A DNA stretch of 64,000 bases, taken from NCBI RefSeq assembly GCF_025244665.1, contig NZ_CP104205.1:2229001-2293000 (forward strand), written 5' to 3'. Positions within the stretch are counted from its first letter, which is position 1; each line of letters starts with the position of its first letter. Positions 1-9,604 of this stretch are shown here, piece by piece. Origin of the DNA: Maribacter litopenaei (GTDB taxonomy: Bacteria > Bacteroidota > Bacteroidia > Flavobacteriales > Flavobacteriaceae). The notes under the pieces were generated by a model that saw only the letters and a list, made by a program, of their open reading frames with translations, did no database searches and was not told where the DNA came from. The position numbers and the translations under genes were made by a program.

Positions 1-373
1 ATTGCCTCCTGGGCATCCAAAAGCTACCATGTTATTGGATTGTTATCATGTTCACCGAGGTGGAAACTCATGGGATACAGTGGATGTGCTCAATGGTGCA
101 AAATTGCCTGTCATACACATGAACGATTATCCCTCGGAACCCACGTACGATAAGTTAACGGATGCCGATCGCGTGCTACCTGGAGAAGGAGTTTGCCCTT
201 ATGATTATATAGTTCCAAAACTCTTTGAAGCCGGGTTTAGAGGTGGATTTTCGGTAGAGTTGTTCAACAAAGGGTATTGGGATAGCATGGATGCCGATGC
301 CTTGCTCAAAAAGAGTTTTGAAAGCTCGGTATTGGTTTTGAGTTCAGCACTACAAAAAGCGGGACATTACTAA
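1..373 (+). CDS. Sugar phosphate isomerase/epimerase family protein, 3' end only
   Basis: This is the C-terminal 123 or so residues of a TIM-barrel protein of the xylose isomerase-like / AP endonuclease 2 family; the start lies outside the window. Visible family features are the metal-site regions DCYHVHRGG and IHMND, then a VLPGEG turn and GFSVELFN near the end, with Asp, His and Glu positions typical of divalent-metal sugar isomerases and epimerases. It ends with TAA two bases before the convergent sulfatase gene ends. The substrate cannot be deduced. A second family member lies at 2111-2929, so carbohydrate catabolism fits the neighbourhood. Confidence 0.75.
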   Translation, partial: LPPGHPKATMLLDCYHVHRGGNSWDTVDVLNGAKLPVIHMNDYPSEPTYDKLTDADRVLPGEGVCPYDYIVPKLFEAGFRGGFSVELFNKGYWDSMDADALLKKSFESSVLVLSSALQKAGHY

Positions 374-374
374 C

Positions 375-1999
375 CTATTCCATCCTTAAAATTTCGCTAT
401 CCAAATAACCAATTCGTTCCGCCTTGGCTTCAAAATTCAAATCTTTGGAAAGCGGTTTTATGTAGACCTTCCAAATAGAATCCTGGGAATGTTTCCGGAC
501 AATTGTAGCGTCCCTTTGCGGGGAAATCAATTGCACGACGGAATCCCTCATGGCTACCTCCAAGGGAGGCAAACGCTTTGCCTTACCATCGGGGAGCCAT
601 TTATCGATAAGTTCCCGCTCCGGTATACCTCCCAAATCCTTACTTTCCTTAATCCATTCATCTAAAATGTTTCGGTAGAAGATGAGTGTATCCTGCAAAT
701 CGGGGTTTCCCGCGAGGTTGTTCAGTTCAAAAGGGTCGTTTTGCAAATCGTACAATTCCTCTTCCGGTTTGGTGGGATGCAACCAAGCTGCCTGTTGTTC
801 GTTCAAGGCTCCTTCGTTATAAAGTTTACGTAACTCTTGCATCATCGGCATTTGCTCGCGATAGGAAACAGGCAACGCGTGACTTAGTTCCGTATTGTAA
901 CTTTTGATGTATTTGTAACGCTTGCTACGAACGGCGCGCAAGCGATCATAAATTTCATCAAACCGATCTGAGGTATGAAATGTATATTTTGGTTTTTTAT
1001 CAACAGCATATTGACCAAACTGCGCCATACCCTGCATTACTTTTGGAGGTTCTATTCCCGCTAGGGAAAGTACCGTAGGCCCATAATCTATAAAACTGAT
1101 CGAACGGTCATCATAGCTTCCAGCTTTCTCATTTTCAGAAAATTTTACAATCAGCGGGACTTTAACTCCAGTATCGTACAAAGCCCTTTTATGTCGAGGA
1201 AAAGGTCCCCATGGTCACCATAGAAAAAAATAATCGTGTTTTCATACAATCCATCTTCCTTCAAATCATCTATAACCTTTCCAATCTGGTCATCCAAACG
1301 CTTCAGGTTGCTATAGTTTACAGCCAAATCATGACGTATTACTTCCGTATCGGGGAAATAGGGCGGAACCTTAACGTTTTGCGGATCTACATAAAGTGAA
1401 TCCTTACCTCGATTCCATACTTGGGACTCATGACATACGGAATAGTTGAACACAGCAAAAAAGGGTTGTCCATTTTTACGTTTTCTCCAATGGCGTTCTC
1501 CACTACTCTCATCCCAGGCTGCATCGGTCTTTTCAAAATTATAATCCTCCTTTGGGCCATTGGCCGTATAATATCCTATTTTTCGTAGATACTCAGGAAA
1601 CATCTTGACACCTTCAGGGACTATTGGGGAATAGCTAGGCAGACTATCCAACGTTGGCTGGTTTACCGCTAACCATGGTGTATAGGTACGCATATTATGT
1701 GTACCAAGGGTGGTTGGGTACATTCCTGATATCAATGCACTTACGGCAGGGGCGCATACCGGAACCGGAGCCACAGCATTCGTAAAGACAACTCCATCTG
1801 CCGCCAGTGACTCCGGATTTGGTAAAGAAATGGTAGAATCCCCGTACATTGGGAACCATTCCGGAGATTGATCTTCTGCGACCAGCCAAACAATGTTTGG
1901 TAAATTTTCCTGAGGGATATTTTCTTCGTTTCGCTGTTCCTGAAGACAGCCTACCAGTACTAAAATGGCGAATAGGATAATAGGATATTTTGGTTGCAT
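375..1999 (-). CDS. Sulfatase (S1 family) lipoprotein, one frameshift
   Basis: Predicted to hydrolyse sulfate esters on a carbohydrate outside the cytoplasm. The N-terminus has a lipoprotein signal ending in LVGC. Residues about 34-40 read NIVWLVAEDQSPE, the metal-binding start of sulfatases. The formylglycine motif reads CAPAVSAL, so the usual Arg of C-x-P-x-R appears as Val. GDHG follows near residue 265. The frame breaks there: the N-terminal part is 1151-1999 and the C-terminal part 375-1181. Adding one G to the GGGG before ACC (plus-strand 1204-1210) restores GDHGGPFPRHKRALYDTG and gives 541 residues. The Val codon lies in CCGTA (1742-1746), which elsewhere in this window replaces CCAGA; restoring it gives CAPARSAL, a normal active site. 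I infer an intact gene with two consensus errors. The sulfated substrate is unknown. Confidence 0.85.
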
Positions 2000-2053
2000 A
2001 TCAATCCATATGAAGTTTCCCTAAATTTATATTTTATTGGTACAAATAAAAAA

Positions 2054-2078
2054 CCCTTCATAGATTTAGAATGAAGGG
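2054..2078 (-). terminator. Rho-independent terminator after the GMC operon
   Basis: An 8-bp stem, CCCTTCAT with ATGAAGGG, encloses a 9-base loop. Read on the minus strand it is followed by a run of six T residues. It sits 33 bases past the stop codon of the isomerase-like gene at 2111 and before the sulfatase start, so it should end the 5391-2111 operon. Confidence 0.75.
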
Positions 2079-2110
2079 CTTTACTTTATTCGGATTCCAT
2101 TTAAGATAAT

Positions 2111-2929
2111 CTATTCAAGACTTTCCAAAAATTGTAGGCTTTTAGGAACTTGTTCCACGACTCGGGAGGACTCATCCTCAATGAACATGTATTCCAGTCC
2201 AAGTTTTTTAGCCTCAGCTACTACACCGGCAATATCTACTTGTCCTGTACCCAAAACCACGTTTGTCTCTACGTCCTCATGGCCGGTATTATTACCCTTC
2301 ACCCCGTGTTCCATATCTTTTAAATGTAGCAAGGTCATTTTACCTGGATACTTTTTCATCAGACCTACTGGGTCCGCTCCGCCATGTTTGGCCCAATATA
2401 CATCCAGTTCAAAAGTGAAGTCGGTCGCATTTTTGGCCATATAATCGAAGAAAGTGCCGTCCTCATACGGTCTGAACTCGTAGCCGTGGGCGTGATACGC
2501 CAAGGTCAACCCTTCTTCCTTTAATCGCTTTCCTGCGGCATTAAAAACATCAGTGGCATGTTTGGTCTCTTCCAAGGCCCAATTATTCCCATCATGGGGA
2601 ACCCACGCACACATGACATACTTCGCCCCAAAATCCTTCGCATTTTGAATAACTTTCTCCACATTTTGCTCCAAGTCATTAAAATCGGCTCCTACGCTTA
2701 CTACACTTAGTTTGTTGTCCCTCAAAAGTCCCTGAAATTCATCTAGAGGCATTCCGTAAGTGCCTCCTCCTTCAATTTTTGAAATACCCCAAGAATTAAT
2801 AAGTTTTAATGTACCAGGTACATCTTCCTTAAATTGATTTCTTAAGCTATACAATTGTAGACCAACTTCTTGGGCATTAATACTTACTGCAGTAAAGGCA
2901 ATGACCAATACAAATACAAGTCTTTTCAT
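2111..2929 (-). CDS. Secreted sugar phosphate isomerase/epimerase family protein
   Basis: A 272-residue TIM-barrel protein of the xylose isomerase-like family. I chose the ATG at 2929 because it begins MKRLVFVLVIAFTAVSINAQ, a clear signal peptide ending in AQ; an in-frame extension to 3031 would run into the preceding gene and has no signal. Core signatures are GLQLYSLR at the barrel start, AYHAHGYEF, FELDVYWAKHGG and LLHLKDM, the last three carrying likely metal ligands. It is the third gene of an operon after the GMC oxidoreductase and its small subunit, 13 bases downstream. Relatives in Bacteroidetes act as 3-keto-glycoside lyases or hydratases, or on keto-sugars. I infer that it processes the oxidised sugar made by the upstream dehydrogenase in the periplasm. 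Confidence 0.8.
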   Translation of the reverse strand: MKRLVFVLVIAFTAVSINAQEVGLQLYSLRNQFKEDVPGTLKLINSWGISKIEGGGTYGMPLDEFQGLLRDNKLSVVSVGADFNDLEQNVEKVIQNAKDFGAKYVMCAWVPHDGNNWALEETKHATDVFNAAGKRLKEEGLTLAYHAHGYEFRPYEDGTFFDYMAKNATDFTFELDVYWAKHGGADPVGLMKKYPGKMTLLHLKDMEHGVKGNNTGHEDVETNVVLGTGQVDIAGVVAEAKKLGLEYMFIEDESSRVVEQVPKSLQFLESLE

Positions 2930-2942
2930 ATTGATTGTGTTA

Positions 2943-3665
2943 TTATGTGAGAAGATTTCCTTCATCATCCCATTCCGCAATGACATTTCGTTTGCTCTGA
3001 TCGACACATCCGGCAATCCATTCCGGGTCATATGCTACACCATGTTGATCCAAGACATCTTGGGGCACTCCATCCCGGACATTCGGTTGGTTGCCTTTAT
3101 AACCTAAGTCGGCTATCCCCACTTTTGAAGTATAATAACCCGTTACGGTCAAACCTCGCATCATGTAGAAGAATTGAATTTCCAAGGGCTGTTCGGATAA
3201 AGGTTTTTCAATATCATGCCAACAAATCTCGTCACAAATCTGTTTCTTTTGTTCCAAGGTGGCCGTCTTAAATTCAGTTCCAAATTCAGTATTACTCTTA
3301 TGGTCCAACCACATTAGCCCTCCTAGCAATGTGGGCGCCATATCAGGAATATCCTTTCCCATAAATTCAACCAAATCAGGAACGCCTGCTTCAATAGGTG
3401 CACCGTGGGGTTCCTTTGGGGGAAGTATGACAACACTCAATGCCGCTATCGTCTCCATTTCGTGTTCATTGAACAACTGCTCTGCCTGTAGCTTTTCCAA
3501 GCGTTCCAGTTCCGCAGGGGTTCTTCCAAAATATTTATCGCTACTTTCCGTAATGGCCTGGTCTATAGGTTCTGTATTCTCTGTTTTACAGGAATTGAAA
3601 ACTAAGCCTGACCCAGCAGCGGCTCCTCCAAGAATTAGGGTTTGTAAACTCTTTCTTCTGTCCAT
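2943..3665 (-). CDS. Gluconate 2-dehydrogenase subunit 3 family protein
   Basis: A 240-residue small subunit of the type that pairs with GMC-fold flavoprotein dehydrogenases. The N-terminus MDRRKSLQTLILGGAAAGSG resembles a twin-arginine signal and is followed by VFNSC, a possible lipobox, so export and anchoring are likely. The body carries the family's helical pattern around ETIAALSVVILPP and FYMMRGLTVTGYYTS. It starts four bases after the stop of the GMC subunit at 3670. In known gluconate or sorbitol dehydrogenases this subunit helps export or stabilise the catalytic subunit. No cytochrome c subunit follows here, so the electron acceptor is not evident. Confidence 0.88.
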   Translation of the reverse strand: MDRRKSLQTLILGGAAAGSGLVFNSCKTENTEPIDQAITESSDKYFGRTPAELERLEKLQAEQLFNEHEMETIAALSVVILPPKEPHGAPIEAGVPDLVEFMGKDIPDMAPTLLGGLMWLDHKSNTEFGTEFKTATLEQKKQICDEICWHDIEKPLSEQPLEIQFFYMMRGLTVTGYYTSKVGIADLGYKGNQPNVRDGVPQDVLDQHGVAYDPEWIAGCVDQSKRNVIAEWDDEGNLLT

Positions 3666-3669
3666 CTTC

Positions 3670-5391
3670 TTAAATATTTTGTTGCTTCAATTGTTCAATG
3701 ATATAGTCCGATGCCCTCCAGGACAGCGCCATGATAGTCCACGTACAGTTTTTATCCGCTTGTGAAACGAAGGATCCTGCATCCACAACAAACACATTAT
3801 CACAGTCGTGAAGTTGCTGGAACTTATTGGTTACCGACGTTTTTGGATCATTACCCATTCGGGTCGTACCCACTTCGTGAATGATTTGTCCAGGGGCTAG
3901 CAATCCATAATTTTGGTCTTTACCTGGTTTTTCACTTAATGGTATACCTCCCATATTATGAATGAGTTCCTCAAAAGTATCCTGCATATGCTTGGCCTGG
4001 TTGATTTCATACTGCGAATGCTTGTAATTGAACTTTAATACCGGAATACCGTATTTATCGACAGTAGTAGGGTCTATTTCACATCGATTTTCCTTAAACG
4101 CAATAGCTTCTCCACGGCCTCCAAATCCAATAACGGAACCATAGTATTTTTTCACGTCGTCCCGTAGACTGTCACCATAGCCGCCGACTTTAAGTCCGAA
4201 AAATTTGTTCATGGCATTAGGATCGAATCCAAATCCGTAGTTTGGTTGGCTCATACCACCCCAAACCTCAATATGATATCCTCTTGGAAAGTCCAATTTG
4301 GAATTATCGCCCCACCAAGGAGAATAGACATGCATCCCTCCTACACCATCTTCATTATAGGACACCTTTCGATTCATTAGACCTGGAATGACACCCGCAG
4401 CACTGGCACCGGTGGAATCGTGAAGATATCTACCCACTGCATCACTACTGTTACCTAATCCATTAGGATGTTGCTTACTTTTGGAGTTAAGTAGTATCCT
4501 AGCAGAACTACAAGCGGAAGCGCCTAATACTACTACTTTACCTTTTAACTTATATTCCTTTCTATCCTCTTTGTTTATATAGGACACCCCTGTGGCCTTA
4601 CCTTCCTCATTGGTAGTCACCTCACGAACCATGCAGTTCACGAACAGCTTTACTTTTCCCCCATTTTTTTGTGCTGGAAAAATAAGGCAGCTACCGGCCG
4701 AGAAATCGGCGTAGACTTGACAGGAACGACCACATTGTCCACAATAAAAGCATACACCCCTATCATTGTTAATTCGTTTCGTCAACATGGATAGCCTTCC
4801 TGGAATTACCGGGATTCCGGTTTTTTTAGCACCGTTGATATAAAACAATTCATGAAGCCTTGGTTTTGGCGGTGGAAGAAAAAATCCATCAGGATCGTTT
4901 TCCCTTCCCTCTTTGGTACCAAAAACTCCTATCAACTTGTCCAACTTATCGTAGTAGGGTTTTACATCTTCATAACCAATGGGCCAATCTTCGCCAAGAC
5001 CATCCCTAGATTTGCCTTTAAAATCCTTTGGTCCAAATCGTAATGAAATACGTCCCCAGTGATTGGTACGCCCGCCCAGCATCCTGGCTCGCCACCACTT
5101 AAAATCCGTTCCTTCTTCATGGGTGTAAGGTTCCCCCTCAACTTCCCAATCGCCCCAGGACTGGTCCCATTCCCCAAAAGCTCTGTCTGTACCCGCACCT
5201 CTTCTTGGAGAGTCATAGGGCCATTTTAATTGCGTCATTGTCTTTGGGTCGGCTGGGTCAAAAAACAGACCGGCCTCTACAACGGCTACATTCAATCCTG
5301 CATCCGCTAATTGTTTGGTGGCCATTCCGCCACCTGCCCCGGAGCCTACAATAATAACATCATACACTTCGGAGGATTCTTTTATCTGCAT
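3670..5391 (-). CDS. GMC family oxidoreductase (sugar or glycoside dehydrogenase)
   Basis: A 573-residue FAD enzyme. The Rossmann motif GSGAGGGMATKQLA lies near residues 17-30 and is followed by the acidic strand end VVEAG. GRTNHWGR near residue 105 is a typical GMC loop, and CFYCGQCGRSC near residue 215 is a cysteine cluster found in some bacterial members. The C-terminus has HEVGTTRMG and the closing block DAGSFVSQADKNCTWTIMAL. There is no signal peptide of its own, so co-export with the Tat-like small subunit is likely. In the Bacteroidetes alternative glycoside pathway a GMC or Gfo/Idh enzyme oxidises the C3 hydroxyl and partner enzymes then cleave the 3-keto-glycoside; the gene set here fits that model, but the substrate is inferred. 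Confidence 0.85.
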   Translation of the reverse strand: MQIKESSEVYDVIIVGSGAGGGMATKQLADAGLNVAVVEAGLFFDPADPKTMTQLKWPYDSPRRGAGTDRAFGEWDQSWGDWEVEGEPYTHEEGTDFKWWRARMLGGRTNHWGRISLRFGPKDFKGKSRDGLGEDWPIGYEDVKPYYDKLDKLIGVFGTKEGRENDPDGFFLPPPKPRLHELFYINGAKKTGIPVIPGRLSMLTKRINNDRGVCFYCGQCGRSCQVYADFSAGSCLIFPAQKNGGKVKLFVNCMVREVTTNEEGKATGVSYINKEDRKEYKLKGKVVVLGASACSSARILLNSKSKQHPNGLGNSSDAVGRYLHDSTGASAAGVIPGLMNRKVSYNEDGVGGMHVYSPWWGDNSKLDFPRGYHIEVWGGMSQPNYGFGFDPNAMNKFFGLKVGGYGDSLRDDVKKYYGSVIGFGGRGEAIAFKENRCEIDPTTVDKYGIPVLKFNYKHSQYEINQAKHMQDTFEELIHNMGGIPLSEKPGKDQNYGLLAPGQIIHEVGTTRMGNDPKTSVTNKFQQLHDCDNVFVVDAGSFVSQADKNCTWTIMALSWRASDYIIEQLKQQNI

Positions 5392-5535
5392 AACTTGGTC
5401 TTTGGTTTATTGTACAATTTAAAGAATAATTCAAGAATTACCCGATATACTCCTATTCAGAATACACAAATTCATGAATCATGATGTTCAATCATCATTT
5501 TACTTGAATTTTGATATCCCATAAAAATCATTTAG

Positions 5536-6912
5536 TTACAAATCCTCGCTTATAAAGGTAGATGCAGGCAAGCCTACGGCATTGAATAGGTTCGCAATGT
5601 CAGTACTTTTATAAGCGTATCTAACTTTCTTAGGTACCTTTACCTCTTTTGAGCTTACCGTCACAATCCCATTGTTAATTTTAGCCTTTGCCGGATACCA
5701 TGTTCCATCCGAAGACAAAAGTTCAAAAAGTTCCAATTTATTTCCTTTTTTAGTAAGCCCTTCATTATTCGTAAAATGAACCTCAACTGTACTTTTGACT
5801 ACCTCGGCCCTATCATACAATGGTCCATATACTGAGGCATCCCAAGCAGAATAATGTTGTTTTAAAGCAATGTTTGCCAACCTGATACCTACATCTATTT
5901 TATTTGTAGGATGAATATCTTCTACAGTACATATGTCACTGGTCATAGCCATACCGGTATTTGGAATGGACAATGTTCTTCTTTGCTGATCCCTAACGAT
6001 ACCTCCTTCATATTCTCGGCCATACTTATATGGGGCAATCTGTACATAATAAAACGGAAATTCATAACCCCATTGGTTACGCCAGGATTTTATCATGGTA
6101 CCAAAGGTATTTTCATAGGTTTCTGCATTTGCCGTGTTGGACTCTCCTTGATACCATAATGTTCCAGCTATCTTAAAGTCTGTCAACGGCGCAATCATGG
6201 CATTATACAAAATCGATTTTTCAATAGGCACCCAAGGATTGGGTTTTATAAGCTCATAGGATTTCTGCAAGTCCGGATTCTTCTCAAATTCCTCTTTCGG
6301 TGTCCACACTTCCGCACAGGATGCTCCCCAGGAAGAATCTATTAATCCAATGGGTATGTCCATTTCCTCTTGAAGACGTTCCGCAAAAAAATAGGCAACC
6401 GCACTAAAATCCGGCATGGTTTCAGGAGAACAAACTTGCCATGTCCCTACCAGGTCATCTTGAGGATAATCCGAAGTCCTTTTCGCCACTGTAAAGAGTC
6501 TTATTGTTGGTTTATTGGAATTTGCAATGGCCTCTTCCTTATTATCCAAACCACTATTTGCGCTCCATTCCATATTGGATTGCCCGGAACACAACCAAAC
6601 TTCTCCTATCAATATATTTTCTAGGATAATTTCATTGGAGTTTCCTTTAAAAATAATCCTGTAAGGTCCTCCCGCAGCCGGAGTTTCGACCGACAATTTC
6701 CACTTTCCGGTAATTGGAGTTTTTATGGCAAATTCCCCATTGTCCCAACTCGTGGCTATGGTAAATTTCTCTCCAGGATGGCCCCATCCAAATAGGTCAA
6801 CAGAAGATTCCCGTTGTAAAACCATATTACTGGAGAAAATTTTGGGAAGGGAGATTTCCGCTCTAGTAATGGTGAAACAGAAAAGAAACAATACAAAAAA
6901 AAGATGCCTCAT
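5536..6912 (-). CDS. Sialate O-acetylesterase-like (SASA domain) carbohydrate esterase
   Basis: A 458-residue secreted esterase of the SGNH/SASA family. A signal peptide (MRHLFFVLFLFCFTITRAE) precedes a beta-sandwich stretch. Catalytic block I is GQSNMEW near residue 110, LWYQGESN near residue 255 is a second conserved block, and DIHPTNK near residue 340 supplies the Asp-x-x-His pair. The length is slightly shorter than the usual 470-640. Such enzymes remove acetyl groups from sugars, often xylan or pectin in plant-degrading Bacteroidetes, so sialic acid need not be the substrate. The gene stands alone, diverging from the oxidoreductase at 7058. Confidence 0.88.
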   Translation of the reverse strand: MRHLFFVLFLFCFTITRAEISLPKIFSSNMVLQRESSVDLFGWGHPGEKFTIATSWDNGEFAIKTPITGKWKLSVETPAAGGPYRIIFKGNSNEIILENILIGEVWLCSGQSNMEWSANSGLDNKEEAIANSNKPTIRLFTVAKRTSDYPQDDLVGTWQVCSPETMPDFSAVAYFFAERLQEEMDIPIGLIDSSWGASCAEVWTPKEEFEKNPDLQKSYELIKPNPWVPIEKSILYNAMIAPLTDFKIAGTLWYQGESNTANAETYENTFGTMIKSWRNQWGYEFPFYYVQIAPYKYGREYEGGIVRDQQRRTLSIPNTGMAMTSDICTVEDIHPTNKIDVGIRLANIALKQHYSAWDASVYGPLYDRAEVVKSTVEVHFTNNEGLTKKGNKLELFELLSSDGTWYPAKAKINNGIVTVSSKEVKVPKKVRYAYKSTDIANLFNAVGLPASTFISEDL

Positions 6913-7057
6913 GATAAATTATTAAATTAAGCCACCCAAATATAAATATTTAATAACGTTCCGCTTATTTTTATACCAACATGATACGTTTTATTAAGTA
7001 TAATCTAATAACTTACGAAAAACTTTTTCACACCATAGCATTCTTAAGAAATTATTT

Positions 7058-8434
7058 ATGAGCACCGAAAAACAACTTTTAGGAAGAAGGAATTTTATCA
7101 AAGGCGCTTCCGCCGCTTCTCTACTCTTATCCTCCATGGGCAGTTACGGATTTGAATTCTTTAAAGATGAAAAACCAAAAAAAGTGGCCCTTATTGGAAC
7201 AGGTTGGTATGGCACTAGTGACCTGTTTAAACTGATTCAGGTTGCCAATGTAGAAGTTGTTTCGCTCTGCGATGTAGATTCCAATTTTTTAAACAACGTA
7301 GCCGAATTGGTTTCCCAACGTCAAAAGAATGGTAAAAAACCAAAGCTGTATTCGGATTACCGAGACATGCTTAAAAAAGAAAAACTGGATATCGTTTTAA
7401 TTGGAACACCGGACCATTGGCATGCCCTTATGTGCATTGAGGCCTTAAAATCAGGGGCTCACGTATATGTTCAAAAACCAATAAGTGTAGACGTGATAGA
7501 AGGAGAGGCCATGGTTGCCGCAGCCAGTAAAATACAATAGGGTTGTACAGGTGGGTACCCAAAGAAAAAGTACCCCGCATTTAATCGATGTCAAAAAAGA
7601 AATTGTAGATAAAGGACTATTGGGAAAAGTGGGACATGTAGAGATGTGCTGCTATTATCACATGAGGGCCAATGGAAATCCACCCGTACAACCGGTACCG
7701 GAGTTTCTCGACTATGAAATGTGGACGGATCCTGCTCCGATGAGACCTTATGACGGAATTCCCCATAAGAGATGGTGGAGGACCTTTATGGAATATGGTA
7801 ATGGGATTATGGGTGATATGTGCATTCATATGTTCGATACCGTACGTTGGATGTTGGATTTGGGATGGCCTAAGCAAATAAGCTCCGAAGGTGGCATTTA
7901 CATACAAAAGGATGGCAAATCCAATATTTCCGATACACAGACCGCCGTATTTGAGTATGATGACTTAAACTGTGTTTGGCAACATAGGAGCTGGGGAAAT
8001 CCTGCGGATCCGAATATCCCTGGGCCTTCATTATTTATGGGGACAAAGGCGTACTTAAGGGAAGTACCATGCAGGCCGATTTTATTCCCTACGGCGAGGG
8101 CGACCCAATACACTACGATGTACTATACGAGAAAGAAAAATATCCGGAGGATTTGGTAGAAAAGGACAATGAATTAAACGCAGCTCCTGCCACAAGAAGG
8201 CACATGATAGACTTTCTTCAAGCAATTGCGAATGGTACTAGACCGGTTGCCGATATAGAAGAAGGCCATATTTCAACTGCGAGTTGTATTTTGGCAAACC
8301 TATCTATGGATTTAGGAAGACCACTTGTATATGACCCTAAAAGTCGTACCGTGGTCAATGATGAAGAAGCAACTGCGAGATTAATGCGCGACTATCGAGG
8401 TGACTGGGAACATCCCCATCCGGATACCGTGTAA
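7058..8434 (+). CDS. Gfo/Idh/MocA family oxidoreductase, two frameshifts
   Basis: A secreted NAD(P)-dependent sugar oxidoreductase of about 458 residues after correction. The N-terminus LGRRNFIKGASAAS is a twin-arginine signal. The nucleotide fold VALIGTGWYG is at about residue 46, and the family block GTPDHWHA...HVYVQKPIS supplies the usual Lys. Two lesions split it into 7058-7540, 7515-8159 and 8069-8434. At 7524-7529 CCAGTA most simply derives from CCAGA, restoring AARKYNRVVQVGTQ. Near 8007-8013 one G is missing next to GGATCC, restoring DPEYPWAFIIYGDKG. The corrected length is divisible by three. It converges on the LacI gene, with the two stop codons directly abutting. Its likely role is oxidation of a glycoside or sugar acid in the periplasm. 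Confidence 0.85.
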
Positions 8435-9450
8435 TTACTGTAGCTTTTTAGTGGAATCCCTAACCAAAAGGCTGGTTTTTACCACTTTAGTCTCGAATGG
8501 CCTATTGGGTTCCTTTATACGCTTGATTAAAAGCTCTGCGGCCTTTTCCCCGATGAATTTTCCATGCTGACTTACCATCGTCAATGACGGAGTCACATAT
8601 TGCGACAATTGTCCGTTTGTGAAACCAACTATAGAAACATCCCCAGGAACATTATAGCCACGGGACTTCACGATATGGAGAATTTTAACGGCCGTGATTT
8701 CATCCAAACCTAAGATGCCGTCTATGGGCTTATAGTTCAATAAAAAAGACATTAGCAGGTCTAGGTCATCCTTGGCCGTAAAGTTCACTACCAATTTCTC
8801 ATCATATCGTCTTTCAGCTTCTTCCGAGCTTTTTTGTAGCCCTCCAGTCTCAATTTTCCAACACTCGATTTGCCTATGGGGGATACAAAAGCGACGTTCT
8901 TGCATCCTAGGTTCAAAAAGAATTTGGTCGTTTTGTACCCGGCTTCAAAATCATCCACGATTACCTTGTCACAAGCTATTAAGTCCGAAACCCTGTCAAA
9001 CAATACCAAAGGGATTTGACTTTCAGAAATTTCCTGAAGTCCCTCTATCCTCTCCTTCACCTGAGTTTCCTCGGCCAAGGAAATAATCAATCCATCCACG
9101 GTACCCGAGTCCAAAAACTCCAAAGTTTTGGATTCCTTTTCAAAGGATTCATCACTGATACAGCTAATGATATTATAGCCATTTTCATTGGCAATTTTTT
9201 CTATTCCATACAGAACCTGAACGAAAAAATAGTTCAATATATTGGGGACAATTACGCCAATGGTCTTGGTACTACGGTTTAGAAGGTTTAGGGCAAGCTT
9301 GTTCGGTTTGTAATGATTTTCCTTGGCATACTCCTGTATACGTTGTTTTAAATCCCTACTAATTTCATGACTATCGTTTACGGCTTTGGATACCGTAGAA
9401 ATAGAAACATCAAAATACCTCGCTATGTCCTTTAGTGTAATTTTCTTCAT
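8435..9450 (-). CDS. LacI family transcriptional regulator, one frameshift
   Basis: A DNA-binding regulator of about 338 residues. The N-terminal helix-turn-helix reads TLKDIARYFDVSISTVSKAV and is followed by the hinge YKPNKLALNL. The periplasmic-binding-like core has IGVIVPNILNYFFV, LVLFDR and, near the end, GFTNGQLSQYVTPSLTMVSQ. The frame changes near 8803-8807 (N-terminal part 8788-9450, C-terminal part 8435-8905). Restoring one base, for example TCTGG in place of TATG, gives KDDLDEKLVVNF, as expected for the family. It lies downstream of xylBA but after a terminator, so it has its own promoter. A xylose repressor role is a guess from position. Confidence 0.85.
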
Positions 9451-9556
9451 TACTCGATAATCGAGATTTGAAATTTCCGGCGCTTGCTTCGAAATCCTAA
9501 TACATGTTCTTTCATGTACTTCTCCGGCCAGTCAAGAGAGTATTTACCATAAACTA

Positions 9557-9586
9557 AAAAGGTCCTGAAAGACATCAAGACCTTTT
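9557..9586 (-). terminator. Rho-independent terminator after xylA
   Basis: AAAAGGTC and GACCTTTT form an 8-bp stem around a 14-base loop, followed on the minus strand by TTTTTAG-like sequence. It lies 18 bases past the xylA stop and separates xylBA from the LacI gene. Confidence 0.7.
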
Positions 9587-9604
9587 ATATTAAAATCTTC
9601 TAAA

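Noticed and set aside
2930-3031. N-terminal extension of the isomerase-like protein to 3031.
   Set aside because: It overlaps the end of the upstream small-subunit gene, and the downstream ATG at 2929 starts a perfect signal peptide.
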